Assembly (NCBI GenBank): GCA_905213905.1 | Contig: CAJMKD010000013.1 | Location: forward strand, 1 to 64,000 | Length of the DNA stretch: 64,000 nt | Direction: 5' to 3' | Origin: an uncultured Sutterella sp. | GTDB lineage: Bacteria > Pseudomonadota > Gammaproteobacteria > Burkholderiales > Burkholderiaceae_F | Shown: piece after piece, positions 24,151-32,719 of the stretch | Numbering within the stretch: position 1 is the stretch's first letter | Layout: each line of letters starts with the position of its first letter | Notes under the pieces: generated by a model | Seen by the model: the letters and a program-made list of their open reading frames with translations, nothing else | What the model was told of the DNA's origin: nothing | Database searches by the model: none | Position numbers and translations under genes: made by a program

Positions 24151-26403
24151 TCAAGCCTTCGTGTTCGCTTCAGCTGCGTCGGCCGCCTTCTCGACCTGGA
24201 CGCAGACGTCGTTGAAGCAGGGATAGCCCGAGATCGGATCCCAGCCTTTTCTCGGAATGAGCACCTGCGTTTCCTGATCGCCGCGCCAGCCGTACTGGGC
24301 GTCGATCATGCCGCGGCCGGCCAGAATCGTGACGCGGGCGCGGGCGCGGACCTTGCCCTTGTAGTAGGGGGAGGTGATCCAAATGCGGTCGCCTTCACGA
24401 ATGCCGCGGGCTTCTGCGTCGGCCGGATGGATGTTCACGACCGATTCAGGCTCGAGCTCGAGCAGGTACGGCTGGTCGCTGCGCGTCTTCGAGTGCGTGA
24501 TGTACGGGCGGCGCGTGCCGTTGATGAGCTTGAGCGGCCACTTGTCGTCGGGCTTGGGCGGCGCAACGTAGACCGGGAGCCCCGGGAAGCCGTTGCGGGC
24601 CTGAACGCTCGAAACAAATTCGATCTTGCCCGACGGGGTGCGGAAGCCGGGCTTGCCGTCGAAGCGCAAGAGGCCCTTTTCGTGCTTGGCGGGCTCCTGT
24701 GCGGGGAACCACTCGCAGACGTTCAAATTGGGGAGCATCTTCTGGCGCTCGGCATAGCTCGTGCCCCAGGCGTTGAGCATCGAGTCGCAGGCCTTCACCG
24801 GATCGCCGTCGAAGAACTTTTCGCGGTCGATGAGCGCAGCGCCGATCGTGAGCGAAATCTTCCAGTCTTCCCAGGCTTCGCCGAGGGGCTTGACGGGCTG
24901 GCGCACGGAGAGCTTTCTGCCGTGAACGCCGAAGGGCGCGTAGCGCTCGAAGTTGACGGCCGCAGGCAGCACGAGGTCCATGTCGTGGTGCGGGTCGTCG
25001 CGATAGAAGTAGTCGCACGAGAACGAGAAGTCCATGTCGCGCACGGCAGCCTGATATTCGGCGGGCGAGGGCCAGATGAGGAGATTGGCGCCCCAGCCGC
25101 AGAAGGCGCGGATGCGGCCCTTCTTCACCATTTCAGGGAGGAGGTTCGGCGAGCAGAGAATCTGCATGTCGTTCCAGACGGGCGCGAATTCGCGGTCGAT
25201 GCGGATCTTGCGCTGCGCTTCGTCTTCGAACCACGGCTGATCGATGAAGGTGCGCGTGTAGCCTTCGTCCCAGCGGACGTAGTCCTTCGGCCAGTTGGCG
25301 ATCATGGAGGCGCCCGGCTTTTCGACGTTGCCCGTGAGCGCCATCAGAAGCGACATCGCGCGAACGTTGTTGCAGCCGTTGCCCTGATGAGGAATCGACT
25401 GGCCGGCGAGCTGCATCGACGAGGGGCCCTGCGCAAAGAGGCGCGCAGCGGCGACCATCTTTTCGGCGGGCACGCCCGTTTCCTTCTCAACGAATTCCGG
25501 CGTGAAGTCCTCGCAGTACTTCACGAGCTCTTCGTAGCCCGTGCACCACTTGTCGATGAATGCGTGGTCAACGAGGTCTTCCTTCACGAGGACGCGGATC
25601 ATGCCCCAGGCGAGCGCGCCGTCCGTGCCAGGCTTCACCTGCAGGTGAATGTCGGCGAGTTCGGAAACCTTCGTGCGGCGCGGATCGACGACGATGAGCT
25701 TGAGGCCGCGGGCCTTCGCCGCAAGGAGCCCCTTGAAGAAGCCGTGCGGCTGCGACCAGGCGCCGTTCTTGCCGACGATCATCTGAACCTTGGTCTTCGG
25801 ACCGGGGCCGCCCGTGATTTCCTGCCCGTAGGAGAGCTCCACCGCGTGAACATAGGCGAGGTTGCAGGCCGCCGAGCTTTCGCAGCAGTAGTTGGGGGAG
25901 CCGAACCAGCGCGCAAGGCGCATGACAGGCGGACGCGGCTCCTTCGGGTCGCCGCAGTAGAACATCACCTTGTCGGCGCCGTATTTTTCCTTGATGCGCG
26001 CAAGGTTCTCGCAGATCGTCTTGATCGCTTCGTCCCAGCTGATGCGCACCCAGGCCGGATCGGCCGAGCCCTTCGGGTTCGTGCGCTTCATCGGATAGAG
26101 CAGGCGATTCGGGTTGTAGAGGCGCTGCAGCGTCGAGATGCCCTTCGAGCAGAGGAAGTGATTCGGATGCTCCTTCCAGTTGCGGATGCGGATCACGGTA
26201 TTGCCGCGAGCCTCGAATTCAATGCCGCACCACGGCATGTGGTTGCAGCTGTCGCAGATCGTGTGGCCGACCCACGTCTTCTCTTCGCCCGCAGCCGTCT
26301 GCGCAGCCTCAGCGATCGGCGTGAAGAGCGAGGCCGCGAATGCGGCGCCCGAGCCCTTCAGAAGCGAACGTCGGGAAAAAGCAAAGCTTGTCTTTCTTTC
26401 CAT
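24151..26403 (-). CDS. Tat-exported molybdopterin oxidoreductase catalytic subunit
   Basis: 750 aa. Tat signal SRRSLLKGSGAAFAASLFTPIAEA. N-terminal 4Fe-4S site C50-X2-C53-X5-C59-X25-C85; the X5 spacing is longer than the usual X3. A Cys in the Mo-ligand position (C180, in YCCESSAAC) points to thiosulfate/polysulfide/arsenate-reductase or acetylene-hydratase-like members, not Ser-ligated DMSO reductase. Molydop_binding domain at the C-terminus (SVVNIHPADAEARGIREGD). Substrate unknown; gut relatives act on sulfur compounds or catechols, so I do not assign one. CCAGGAG precedes the ATG at 26403. The Fe-S subunit follows. Confidence 0.88.
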   Translation of the reverse strand: MERKTSFAFSRRSLLKGSGAAFAASLFTPIAEAAQTAAGEEKTWVGHTICDSCNHMPWCGIEFEARGNTVIRIRNWKEHPNHFLCSKGISTLQRLYNPNRLLYPMKRTNPKGSADPAWVRISWDEAIKTICENLARIKEKYGADKVMFYCGDPKEPRPPVMRLARWFGSPNYCCESSAACNLAYVHAVELSYGQEITGGPGPKTKVQMIVGKNGAWSQPHGFFKGLLAAKARGLKLIVVDPRRTKVSELADIHLQVKPGTDGALAWGMIRVLVKEDLVDHAFIDKWCTGYEELVKYCEDFTPEFVEKETGVPAEKMVAAARLFAQGPSSMQLAGQSIPHQGNGCNNVRAMSLLMALTGNVEKPGASMIANWPKDYVRWDEGYTRTFIDQPWFEDEAQRKIRIDREFAPVWNDMQILCSPNLLPEMVKKGRIRAFCGWGANLLIWPSPAEYQAAVRDMDFSFSCDYFYRDDPHHDMDLVLPAAVNFERYAPFGVHGRKLSVRQPVKPLGEAWEDWKISLTIGAALIDREKFFDGDPVKACDSMLNAWGTSYAERQKMLPNLNVCEWFPAQEPAKHEKGLLRFDGKPGFRTPSGKIEFVSSVQARNGFPGLPVYVAPPKPDDKWPLKLINGTRRPYITHSKTRSDQPYLLELEPESVVNIHPADAEARGIREGDRIWITSPYYKGKVRARARVTILAGRGMIDAQYGWRGDQETQVLIPRKGWDPISGYPCFNDVCVQVEKAADAAEANTKA

Positions 26404-26983
26404 TTCATGGTCTCCTGGAGGCCGCATCGTCAAAAAGCGCGCGCAAAGGGTCTGACCCGCCCGTCCGCATGGACGCACGGCCTGCGCAGCTTGTGCCGAA
26501 ACTCGGATCTCGAAGGGGCGGAACGTTTCGCAGAGGGCAACCGCGGAGGAACGTTCGGAAAGAGGCGGCAAGCGGCCTGAGACTTATTTTCCGACTCTGG
26601 TCGGGCTTTGAGAAGGAACGAAAAACCCCAAGAAAAAGGCGGCTTTGCGCCGCACGAGCCGCGTTTTGGCAAAGCGCTGAAAGGTTTTTTATGAAAAATC
26701 AACGCGTTGATGAAAATTCGCTATTCCAATAAGGAATAGCGAAGCGGCATCACTCGTTCCAAAGGGAAGCCAGGCGGGCGCTTCAAGCAGCCTCAAGGCG
26801 CCTGCTTCACGGACGGTGCGCGCGCCTGTGGCAGAATGAAGCAGCATCAAGCCAAGGCGTTTTGCGGGCCCCGCTGCCGCCCAAAGAACGAGCCGGTCCC
26901 GCGAACGGAACCGAATGGCGCGTTTGCCCCAGGCGCCCCGCAGATGCCGATTCAGGATGCGAGAAATCAGACATCGTTTTTTC
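26404..26983. promoter_or_regulatory. 580-bp divergent region with two strong dyads
   Basis: Lies between the molybdoenzyme operon and the DUF3261-like gene. Contains palindrome ATCAACGCGTTGAT (26698-26711) and inverted repeat TTCGCTATTCC-N5-GGAATAGCGAA (26717-26743). No supported gene; a 13-codon frame starting at 26691 overlaps both dyads. Confidence 0.6.
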
Positions 26984-27805
26984 ATGGACAACAATTCCCC
27001 GACGCCCGATCAAGCGGCCGATCAAGCCAGGCTTCTGCGCCCCGCGCGGGTTCGGCTGCCGCTCATGGGCGCATTGGGCGCCGCTTTTGCGCTCGCTCTC
27101 GTCGCGCCGCTTTCGGGCTGCGCCCTCTTCGGCAATTCCGGCACGCTTGGCGCGCCGCGCGAGAAGACGGAAGACGCCGGCAGCACGCGCCCGTCGCGAG
27201 CCGAGCGCCGAAAAGGCGCCCCGGCGAGCGCAGCCGAAAAAGCGGCGCCTGCACGCGGCGCCAAGGCGGCGCAGGCGCCGTCAGCCACTGATGAACCAGT
27301 GCGGCTTCGCGCCCCGCTTGCGCTCCCGAGCCTTGCCGACGCGCCGACGCTCACGCTCGAGCAATCGATACGCGTTCGCTTTCACGAGAAGGCGCTTGCG
27401 GCAGGGGCGCCCGAGAGCGTGCCGCCTCTGCGCGCGATGGTGCTTGTCGACCCGCGCCGCATCAGCGCCGTCTTTACGGCGCTCGGCCTTGTCGTCTGGC
27501 GCATCGACTACACAGAAGAAGGCCTTCGGGAAACGCGGCACCCGAAGCTGAGCGAGAAGGTCGAGGCTTCGCGGATGCTTCGCGACTTCATGTTCGTGCT
27601 CTGGCCCGAAGAGAGCATCCGGCGCGTGCTGCCGAGCTACGCGCGCTTTTCCTCGGCGCGCTCGGCAGCTTCCTGCCGCCGCACCCTCACGCTCGACGAG
27701 AAGCCCGCGCTTCGCGCCGTCACGACTGAAATCGACGGTCGCTCCCGCACGACGCTCGTCAATGATCTTGAAGGCTATACGCTTACAATCGAATCGATCC
27801 GATAG
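26984..27805 (+). CDS. DUF3261-like lipoprotein
   Basis: 273 aa. A cytoplasmic N-terminal tail of ~27 residues, then a lipoprotein signal (LMGALGAAFALALVAPLSGC) and an Ala/Lys-rich linker. The C-terminal ~140 residues fit the DUF3261 pattern: AMVLVDPRRISAVFTALGLVVWRIDY, LRDFMFVLWPEESIRRVLPS, and the end NDLEGYTLTIESI. Function unknown; some members sit in aryl-polyene lipid clusters, which I do not see here. The ATG at 27065 would give a more usual signal length. The small lipoprotein gene follows 42 bp later. Confidence 0.6.
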   Translation: MDNNSPTPDQAADQARLLRPARVRLPLMGALGAAFALALVAPLSGCALFGNSGTLGAPREKTEDAGSTRPSRAERRKGAPASAAEKAAPARGAKAAQAPSATDEPVRLRAPLALPSLADAPTLTLEQSIRVRFHEKALAAGAPESVPPLRAMVLVDPRRISAVFTALGLVVWRIDYTEEGLRETRHPKLSEKVEASRMLRDFMFVLWPEESIRRVLPSYARFSSARSAASCRRTLTLDEKPALRAVTTEIDGRSRTTLVNDLEGYTLTIESIR

Positions 27806-27847
27806 CCGTCAAACTCACTTCCATCCTCGTCACAAGGACTGAAATTC

Positions 27848-28105
27848 ATGAACCTCAAGCCGATCGCCGCTTTTATTTTGATGGGCGCCTGCGCCGCTTC
27901 CCTCTCCGGCTGCTCCGACCGGTTTTCGCCGTCGGACGACCACTGCAAGGCTTCGTACATCAAGGAAGTCGCCGACAAGGAAGGCCTCGACAAGGCCAAG
28001 GCGCTCACGAACGACTGCCTTGCCAAGGGCTACGACAACGCCCGCGGCGCACTTGAAAAGGGCGCCGACGCGCTTCGCGAAAAGCTTTTCGGCGAAAAGA
28101 AATAG
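27848..28105 (+). CDS. Small lipoprotein of unknown function
   Basis: 85 aa. Lipoprotein signal MNLKPIAAFILMGACAASLSGC, then a charged, probably helical mature part with two further Cys (DDHCKASYIKE and LTNDCLAKGY) that could form a disulfide. AAGGA precedes the ATG. Not recognised. The hairpin at 28124-28148 follows. Confidence 0.75.
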   Translation: MNLKPIAAFILMGACAASLSGCSDRFSPSDDHCKASYIKEVADKEGLDKAKALTNDCLAKGYDNARGALEKGADALREKLFGEKK

Positions 28106-28123
28106 TCTGAAGCGGCAGCCCGC

Positions 28124-28148
28124 CGTCCGGGCGTGATGCGCCCGGACG
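28124..28148. terminator. Hairpin between convergent lipoprotein and hox genes
   Basis: CGTCCGGGCG (28124-28133) / CGCCCGGACG (28139-28148), 5-base loop; an outer GCAGC/GCTGC pairing extends it. No T-run. Confidence 0.5.
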
Positions 28149-28170
28149 CTGCGGATCGTCCCCGCCCGAT

Positions 28171-28503
28171 TCAGTCTTCGTCGAGCATCGGCAGAAAGGA
28201 CGACTTCGGCTGCCCGCAGTCCGGGCAGGTGAAGTCTTCGGGCAACTCTGCAAAGGGGGTGCCGGGCGGCACATTCCATTCGGGACAGCCTTCGGCGGGA
28301 TCGTAGACATGCCAGCAAACGCGGCACTGCATGCGCGAGGCTTCAAGCGAGCGCTGCCGCGCCGCCTCGTCGAGGAGGCGAAGAATGTCGCGCCCGTCGG
28401 CGGTCTTCGGGATCGCCTCCCGCTGCTGCGATTCCTCGGGCTGATCTGGCGACAGCGCCGCTGCAGCTGCCGGCGTTTCTAGGTTTTCGAGGTTTTCCGT
28501 CAT
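28171..28503 (-). CDS. hoxR: HoxR/HupI rubredoxin-like hydrogenase assembly protein
   Basis: 110 aa. Rubredoxin iron site CRVC...CPDC (MQCRVCWHVYDPAEGCPEWNV... PEDFTCPDCG) in the C-terminal half, after a ~55-residue low-complexity N-terminus. HoxR/HupI helps assemble the small-subunit cluster of membrane-bound [NiFe] hydrogenases, mainly under oxygen. The start ATG overlaps the stop of the preceding gene (ATGA), indicating coupling. Last gene of the maturation operon. Confidence 0.88.
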   Translation of the reverse strand: MTENLENLETPAAAAALSPDQPEESQQREAIPKTADGRDILRLLDEAARQRSLEASRMQCRVCWHVYDPAEGCPEWNVPPGTPFAELPEDFTCPDCGQPKSSFLPMLDED

Positions 28504-29378
28504 TGCGCTTCCTTCTTTGCGGCAAGCGGCTCGCCGCCGATGGCGCCGCGCTCGATGTCCGCCTCGAGCCACTCAATGAATTCGCGGCACTTGGCAGCGC
28601 CGTCGGCGAATTCCTCGACCGAAATCGGGAGCTCCGGCGGAATTTTCGCCACGACATAGGCTTCGAGCAAATTCTTCCCGACGTTGTTGATGATGCGGCT
28701 GTGCCAGACGCCGCGCACCGTCGTGCTCGTCATCGTCGAGCGTGCAAACCCGAGGAGCGCCGCATCAACGTCGCCTGTGCCGAGCGTGGAATAAAGCGCC
28801 GTGAGGTCGCCCGGCGTGAGCGGCTGGCGCGAGAGCTCCACCATCGGCGCCGTGGATTCCGGCAGCGTGCGCAGATCCGACTTCTCGAGGAGTTCGTTGA
28901 TTTCGGCGAGAATCGCCGTCGCAGCGAAAACGTCGCGGTCCGGATTGACGAGCTTGGGCACCCGGTCAAGGCCGCGGTCGGCGAAATGCTCGACGGCGCG
29001 CGGTATGCGCGCAAGCACGAACGAATTGTTCTCGCCCGAGCGGCCCGTCTGCACGCGCCAGAGCCCCGGCACAAGCGTATCGCCTGTTTTCGATTCGCCC
29101 CCGCAGAGCGTGATGCGCACTTCGCCTTCCCCCAAGAGCGCAATCAGAAAATCAATCGTTTCGGGCGCAAAAGCCGAAAAGTCCCAGACGGCATGGAGCC
29201 CCGAGCCGTCGGCGGGCGCACGCCCTTCGCGAATGGCGGCTGTTTCTTGCTCGAGCCTTTCGGCAACGTCCCGAAGGAAGACGATCGCTTCGAGCGCGGC
29301 GCGCTTCTCAACTTCGGGCGCCATCTTGGGCATGGCTGCCCATCGGCGGGCATGATCGAGCGTCAGGTTCTCAGACAT
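28500..29378 (-). CDS. hoxQ: HoxQ/HupH/HyaF-type hydrogenase maturation protein
   Basis: 292 aa. The C-terminal HupH signature is clear: RSTMTSTTVRGVWHSRIINN and NLLEAYVVAKIPPELPISVEEF. The N-terminal half contains ITLCGGESKTGDTLVPGLW, as in HyaF. Acts in maturation of the hydrogenase small subunit together with HoxO. Same operon and order as in Cupriavidus hoxMLOQR. Confidence 0.88.
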   Translation of the reverse strand: MSENLTLDHARRWAAMPKMAPEVEKRAALEAIVFLRDVAERLEQETAAIREGRAPADGSGLHAVWDFSAFAPETIDFLIALLGEGEVRITLCGGESKTGDTLVPGLWRVQTGRSGENNSFVLARIPRAVEHFADRGLDRVPKLVNPDRDVFAATAILAEINELLEKSDLRTLPESTAPMVELSRQPLTPGDLTALYSTLGTGDVDAALLGFARSTMTSTTVRGVWHSRIINNVGKNLLEAYVVAKIPPELPISVEEFADGAAKCREFIEWLEADIERGAIGGEPLAAKKEAQ

Positions 29379-29433
29379 CGGCGTCTCCTTGCGGTCTTTT
29401 GAGTTTGATGCTGTCTTTGTGATTCAGATGAAG

Positions 29434-29892
29434 TCAGGCTTCTTCGGTTCTCGGCGAAAGAATCGAGATCGTGCGCCGAGGGGGCTCCGCCCGGCGGGCA
29501 ATGGCGGCGAGCTTCGTGAGATAGCCCTCCCACGTGTCGAGCCCTTCGGCGGCGCCCAGGAAGTTCTCGTCCCGGAAGAGCGCGAGCGCCGGGAGCTTTC
29601 TCACGCCCCAGCGCGCTGCGAGCGCCCTGCCCTTCATGACGTCGATGAGCCAGGCCCCTGCAAGCGCGCTCGCAAAGCACTTCCTGATTTCCGGACCGAT
29701 CACCACGATGTCGAGCGTTTCCTTCTGCACGTTCGGGTCGTCGGCGAAAATCACGAACTTGAGTCCCGGAATCTCGAGAAAGTCGTCGATGCCGTCTTCG
29801 TCGAGGTCGAGAAACCCCATTTCGTTGCGAATGCGATCAAAAAGCGGATGCGTGGCCGGATCAATCTTCGCCACGCGCGTGAATCTGGACAT
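29434..29892 (-). CDS. hoxO: HoxO/HupG/HyaE-type chaperone, thioredoxin fold
   Basis: 152 aa. Thioredoxin-like fold without a CxxC pair: FVIFADDPNVQKETLDIVVIGPEI, RWGVRKLPALALFRDENFLGAAEG. HyaE/HoxO proteins bind the Tat signal of the hydrogenase small subunit and delay its export until it is mature. Start ATG at 29892 with AAAGGAG; the longer frame upstream overlaps hoxL and is rejected. Confidence 0.88.
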   Translation of the reverse strand: MSRFTRVAKIDPATHPLFDRIRNEMGFLDLDEDGIDDFLEIPGLKFVIFADDPNVQKETLDIVVIGPEIRKCFASALAGAWLIDVMKGRALAARWGVRKLPALALFRDENFLGAAEGLDTWEGYLTKLAAIARRAEPPRRTISILSPRTEEA

Positions 29893-29897
29893 AGCGC

Positions 29898-30254
29898 TCA
29901 CTCCTTTTGACTGTTCTCTGCTGCAAGCCGCTGCAAGTGCGGCGGCAGCGGCGGCTCGCGGTCGATGAGGTCGGCGAAGCCGGCCCGAATGGTTTCTTCC
30001 GAAGCGTCGCCCGCCATCACGGCCGCCGTGGCGCGAAGCGCGTTTTCCACTTCCATCGCCTCCTCGCGGCTGACGACGCGGAGCGCCTCGTCGCGAAAGA
30101 CGAGCACCCAGTCGCCGGGCTGAAGCGCTTCGGGCGCTTCGAGGAGCGAAATGTCGACAAGCACCCCGGCGCCCGTGCCGGCCTCGGCCGCGCGAGCGCA
30201 CCTCGCCGCGCCCCCCTGCAGGGCTTCAACCCGCATCGGAATCGCAACGCACAT
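29898..30254 (-). CDS. hoxL: HypC/HupF-family chaperone HoxL
   Basis: 118 aa. Begins MCVAIPMRVEAL, the conserved HypC start whose Cys2 carries the Fe(CN)2CO unit. The domain then follows GVLVDISLLEAP, PGDWVLVFRDEALRVVSREEA. The C-terminal ~45 residues extend beyond HypC, as in HupF/HoxL. Start ATG overlaps the hoxM stop by one base (TGATG). Confidence 0.88.
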   Translation of the reverse strand: MCVAIPMRVEALQGGAARCARAAEAGTGAGVLVDISLLEAPEALQPGDWVLVFRDEALRVVSREEAMEVENALRATAAVMAGDASEETIRAGFADLIDREPPLPPHLQRLAAENSQKE

Positions 30255-30940
30255 CACGCTTCTCCTTGTTCTGCATCCGGATCAACAGCGACGCCCCGCG
30301 CACGCCGCATGAAGCGTTCGTCGCCCTCGCGGCACGCTGCCGCTTCGCTCGGGCGCTCCGCTTCGTAGACGTCCATCTCGAGAACGGCGTCGCCCAAGGG
30401 CTCGGCCGCTTCGCCTTCGGGGCGCGGCTCGAGCGTCCAGCCCCAGTCCGCGAGGACGCCGCGCGCGAGTTGAACTGCCTGCGGCAGCAGCGCCTTGAGC
30501 TTTTCGGAGAGGCTTCCGCCGTAGTCATTGAGCTCGAGCGGCTGAACGCCGACAACGGCCACTTCCTCGGGGCTTTCGCCGAGCATCATCGCCGCGGCGA
30601 GCAGATCGTTGAAGCCCGTCTGATGGGGCGAAATCTTCGTCGCGGACCAGACGCCCACTTCGTCGCCGCGCAGCACGCGCATGTAGCCCGGCGCTTCGTG
30701 GAAGTCGCAGCAGTCGAAGACGAGAATGCGGCGCGACGTGGTGATTTCGTTGATGAGGTAGTTGCCGAGCGTGCCGCCGTCCATCACGTCGACGCCCTTG
30801 AGGGGCCGGTACGTCTGATGAAAGGCTTCGGCCGCCCGGGGCCCGAAGCCTTCGTCAGCCCACAAAATATTGCCGATGCCGAGGACAAGCACGTCACGTA
30901 CGAACGTCCTCGGCTTCGCATTTTGTTCGACGGTTTCCAT
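30254..30940 (-). CDS. hoxM: Hydrogenase large-subunit maturation protease HoxM/HupD
   Basis: 228 aa. Family M52: VLVLGIGNILWADEGFGP (Glu ligand), ILVFDCCDFHEAPG (Asp ligand) and SPHQTGFNDLL (His ligand) give the nickel-sensing triad of HybD. It cleaves the C-terminal tail of the large subunit after Ni insertion. The C-terminal ~50 residues are an acidic extension. Start ATG at 30940 with AAAGGAGAG. First gene of the operon; no hydrogenase structural gene lies upstream. Confidence 0.9.
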   Translation of the reverse strand: METVEQNAKPRTFVRDVLVLGIGNILWADEGFGPRAAEAFHQTYRPLKGVDVMDGGTLGNYLINEITTSRRILVFDCCDFHEAPGYMRVLRGDEVGVWSATKISPHQTGFNDLLAAAMMLGESPEEVAVVGVQPLELNDYGGSLSEKLKALLPQAVQLARGVLADWGWTLEPRPEGEAAEPLGDAVLEMDVYEAERPSEAAACREGDERFMRRARGVAVDPDAEQGEA

Positions 30941-31134
30941 GCCTCTCTCCTTTGCTCGCGCTGCTGCGGAATCTTTGATGTGTCGGTCGATTTTCGGGGC
31001 GACGGACGTCCATGCGTTTTCCCCAAGCCGCCTCTGACACAACTATAGCCCGCCGCGCCTCATCCGCAATCAGCCGTTGGGAGGTATTCGCAAGGCATAA
31101 AGGAAGGCCTTTGCGCCCGAAAGAATTAGCGCAG

Positions 31135-31596
31135 CTAGTCCTTTCGATCGTGCGCGACGTCCGAGAGCTCCGGCTCGCCCTTCGGGTCCGCGCTGCCTGA
31201 GGATCCGCCCGCCCCGCCAGCCGCGAGCGCCGCCGAAAGCCTTTGCCCGCAGCACTCGGCCGCGCGCCGGCGCGCAAGCTTCAGGTAAGCCTCCGTGCGC
31301 TCGAGGTCGCTTCGCATGCGCTCGATGCCTTCGAGATATTCATCGATCCTCTCAATCAGCCAGGGCGTGCCGAGCGACGGATCATCTTCGAATGCGAGAA
31401 ACCGCTCGATGCATTCGAGCTTCATGCCGGCATGGCGGCACTGCATCACGAAGGCAAGCCGCTCGAGATCCGCATTGCCGTAGGCGCGCTGCCCGCCGAG
31501 GCTTCTCGCTGGCGCGCGCAGAATGCCGCGCTTTTCGTAAAAGCGGATGGTGCCGACGGCCGCGCCTGTGCGCGCCGCGAGTTCGCCGATTTTCAT
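31135..31596 (-). CDS. MerR-family transcriptional regulator
   Basis: 153 aa. MerR helix-turn-helix KIGELAARTGAAVGTIRFYEKRGIL and RAYGNADLERLAFVMQCRHAGMKL, followed by the dimerisation helix. One Cys pair, ECCGQ, lies in the metal-loop region, but the CadR/CueR ligand pattern is not complete. A disordered Gly/Ser tail follows. Divergent from the UlaG-like hydrolase gene, its probable target. Confidence 0.85.
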   Translation of the reverse strand: MKIGELAARTGAAVGTIRFYEKRGILRAPARSLGGQRAYGNADLERLAFVMQCRHAGMKLECIERFLAFEDDPSLGTPWLIERIDEYLEGIERMRSDLERTEAYLKLARRRAAECCGQRLSAALAAGGAGGSSGSADPKGEPELSDVAHDRKD

Positions 31597-31636
31597 TCGT
31601 GCGCCTCACAAAGCTGCAAAAAAAAGGCCGAAGGCC

Positions 31637-31667
31637 CTTGAACCTATAGCAGCTTCAGATATTAGCG
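31637..31667 (+). promoter_or_regulatory. Putative MerR-controlled promoter
   Basis: TTGAAC (31637-31642), then 19 bp containing CTATAGCAGCTTCAG, then TAGCGT. The wide spacer with an imperfect dyad (CTATAG...CTTCAG) resembles CadR/PbrR-type operators. Confidence 0.35.
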
Positions 31668-31753
31668 TTGCTTCGATGTTTAAGCGTGGATGCCGGCGCA
31701 CGTCTTTGAGAAAAGTGACGCCAGCGTCCCATTCTTTTTTCCGGAGACCAGTC

Positions 31754-32569
31754 ATGAAATTCCGCCAGATCCGCAGCGCGCTCAGCATCGTCGAATTTGC
31801 CGGCGTGCGCTTTCTCATCGATCCGATGCTCGGCGACAAATACGAATATCCGCCGATCCCGATGACGTTCAACTGCGCGCCCGGCACGCCGACGAGCGAC
31901 CTGCCCGTGCCGGTCGAATCGCTTTTCGACGTCGACGCCGTCATCGCAACGCACTTGCACTTCGACCATTTCGACGAAGCGGCGAAGGCGCGCCTGCCGA
32001 AGTCGCTTCCGATCTTTGCGCAGTCTGAAGCCGAAGCCGCCATCATCCGCTCGTGGAGCTTTGAAGACGTGCGGGTTCTTTCGGCCGAGGGCGTCGAATT
32101 CAAGGGCGTCAGGCGCTGCCGCACCGAATGCGAGCATGGCCGCAGCGACCTGGTGATGGCCGATGCTTATCAGAAAGTCGGGATGTCGGCCGAAGCCTGC
32201 GGCGTCGTCTTTGAATCCGTCGATCCGGCTCTGGAGGCTTCGCGGTTTTATCTTGCCGGCGACACGGTCTACTGCAAGGCGGTCGAAACGACGATCGAGC
32301 GCTTGCGCCCGGGCATCGTCGCCGTGAATGCGGCCGGCGCTCAGTTCCCCCGGGGGCACACGCTCATCATGAACGAGTACGACGTGCTCGACCTGATGAG
32401 CCGCTTCCCGGCCATCGACGTTGTCGCCACGCACATGGACGGCGTCTCGCATGCAACGGTCTCGAGCGATGACCTGCGGGCCTTCCGGAAGGCGCACGGC
32501 CTCTCGAAGCTTCACGTGCCCTCGCCCGACGAAACCCTCGAATTCACGCGCGGCCCGCTTGAAGCATAA
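31754..32569 (+). CDS. UlaG-like metallo-beta-lactamase-fold hydrolase
   Basis: 271 aa. The metal motif THLHFDHFD (HxHxDH) is clear; further ligands are likely in FYLAGDT and VATHMDG. Similar to UlaG-type lactonases and MBL-fold hydrolases of unknown substrate, cytoplasmic. Start ATG at 31754 with CCGGAG; the frame upstream to 31547 overlaps the regulator and is not used. A strong terminator follows. Confidence 0.82.
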   Translation: MKFRQIRSALSIVEFAGVRFLIDPMLGDKYEYPPIPMTFNCAPGTPTSDLPVPVESLFDVDAVIATHLHFDHFDEAAKARLPKSLPIFAQSEAEAAIIRSWSFEDVRVLSAEGVEFKGVRRCRTECEHGRSDLVMADAYQKVGMSAEACGVVFESVDPALEASRFYLAGDTVYCKAVETTIERLRPGIVAVNAAGAQFPRGHTLIMNEYDVLDLMSRFPAIDVVATHMDGVSHATVSSDDLRAFRKAHGLSKLHVPSPDETLEFTRGPLEA

Positions 32570-32636
32570 GGCTGCAGCGCCGCGGGCGCGCGATTGCGCA
32601 TGGCTGCGGCAAAACGAGTTTTCTTCAGCAACAATT

Positions 32637-32677
32637 CGGCCGCCTTCATGCCTCAAGCTGAAGGCGGCCGTCTTTTT
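32637..32677 (+). terminator. Intrinsic terminator after UlaG-like gene
   Basis: CGGCCGCCTTCA (32637-32648) pairs with TGAAGGCGGCCG (32659-32670), followed by TCTTTTT. Confidence 0.85.
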
Positions 32678-32719
32678 CTACTTCCTCAGCGCTTTGCGCC
32701 GCGCTTGAGGCGCGAGCGC

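Noticed and set aside
26691..26732. 13-codon frame as a leader peptide upstream of the divergent genes
   Set aside because: Overlaps two palindromes, has no clear ribosome site, and lacks a typical attenuator arrangement.
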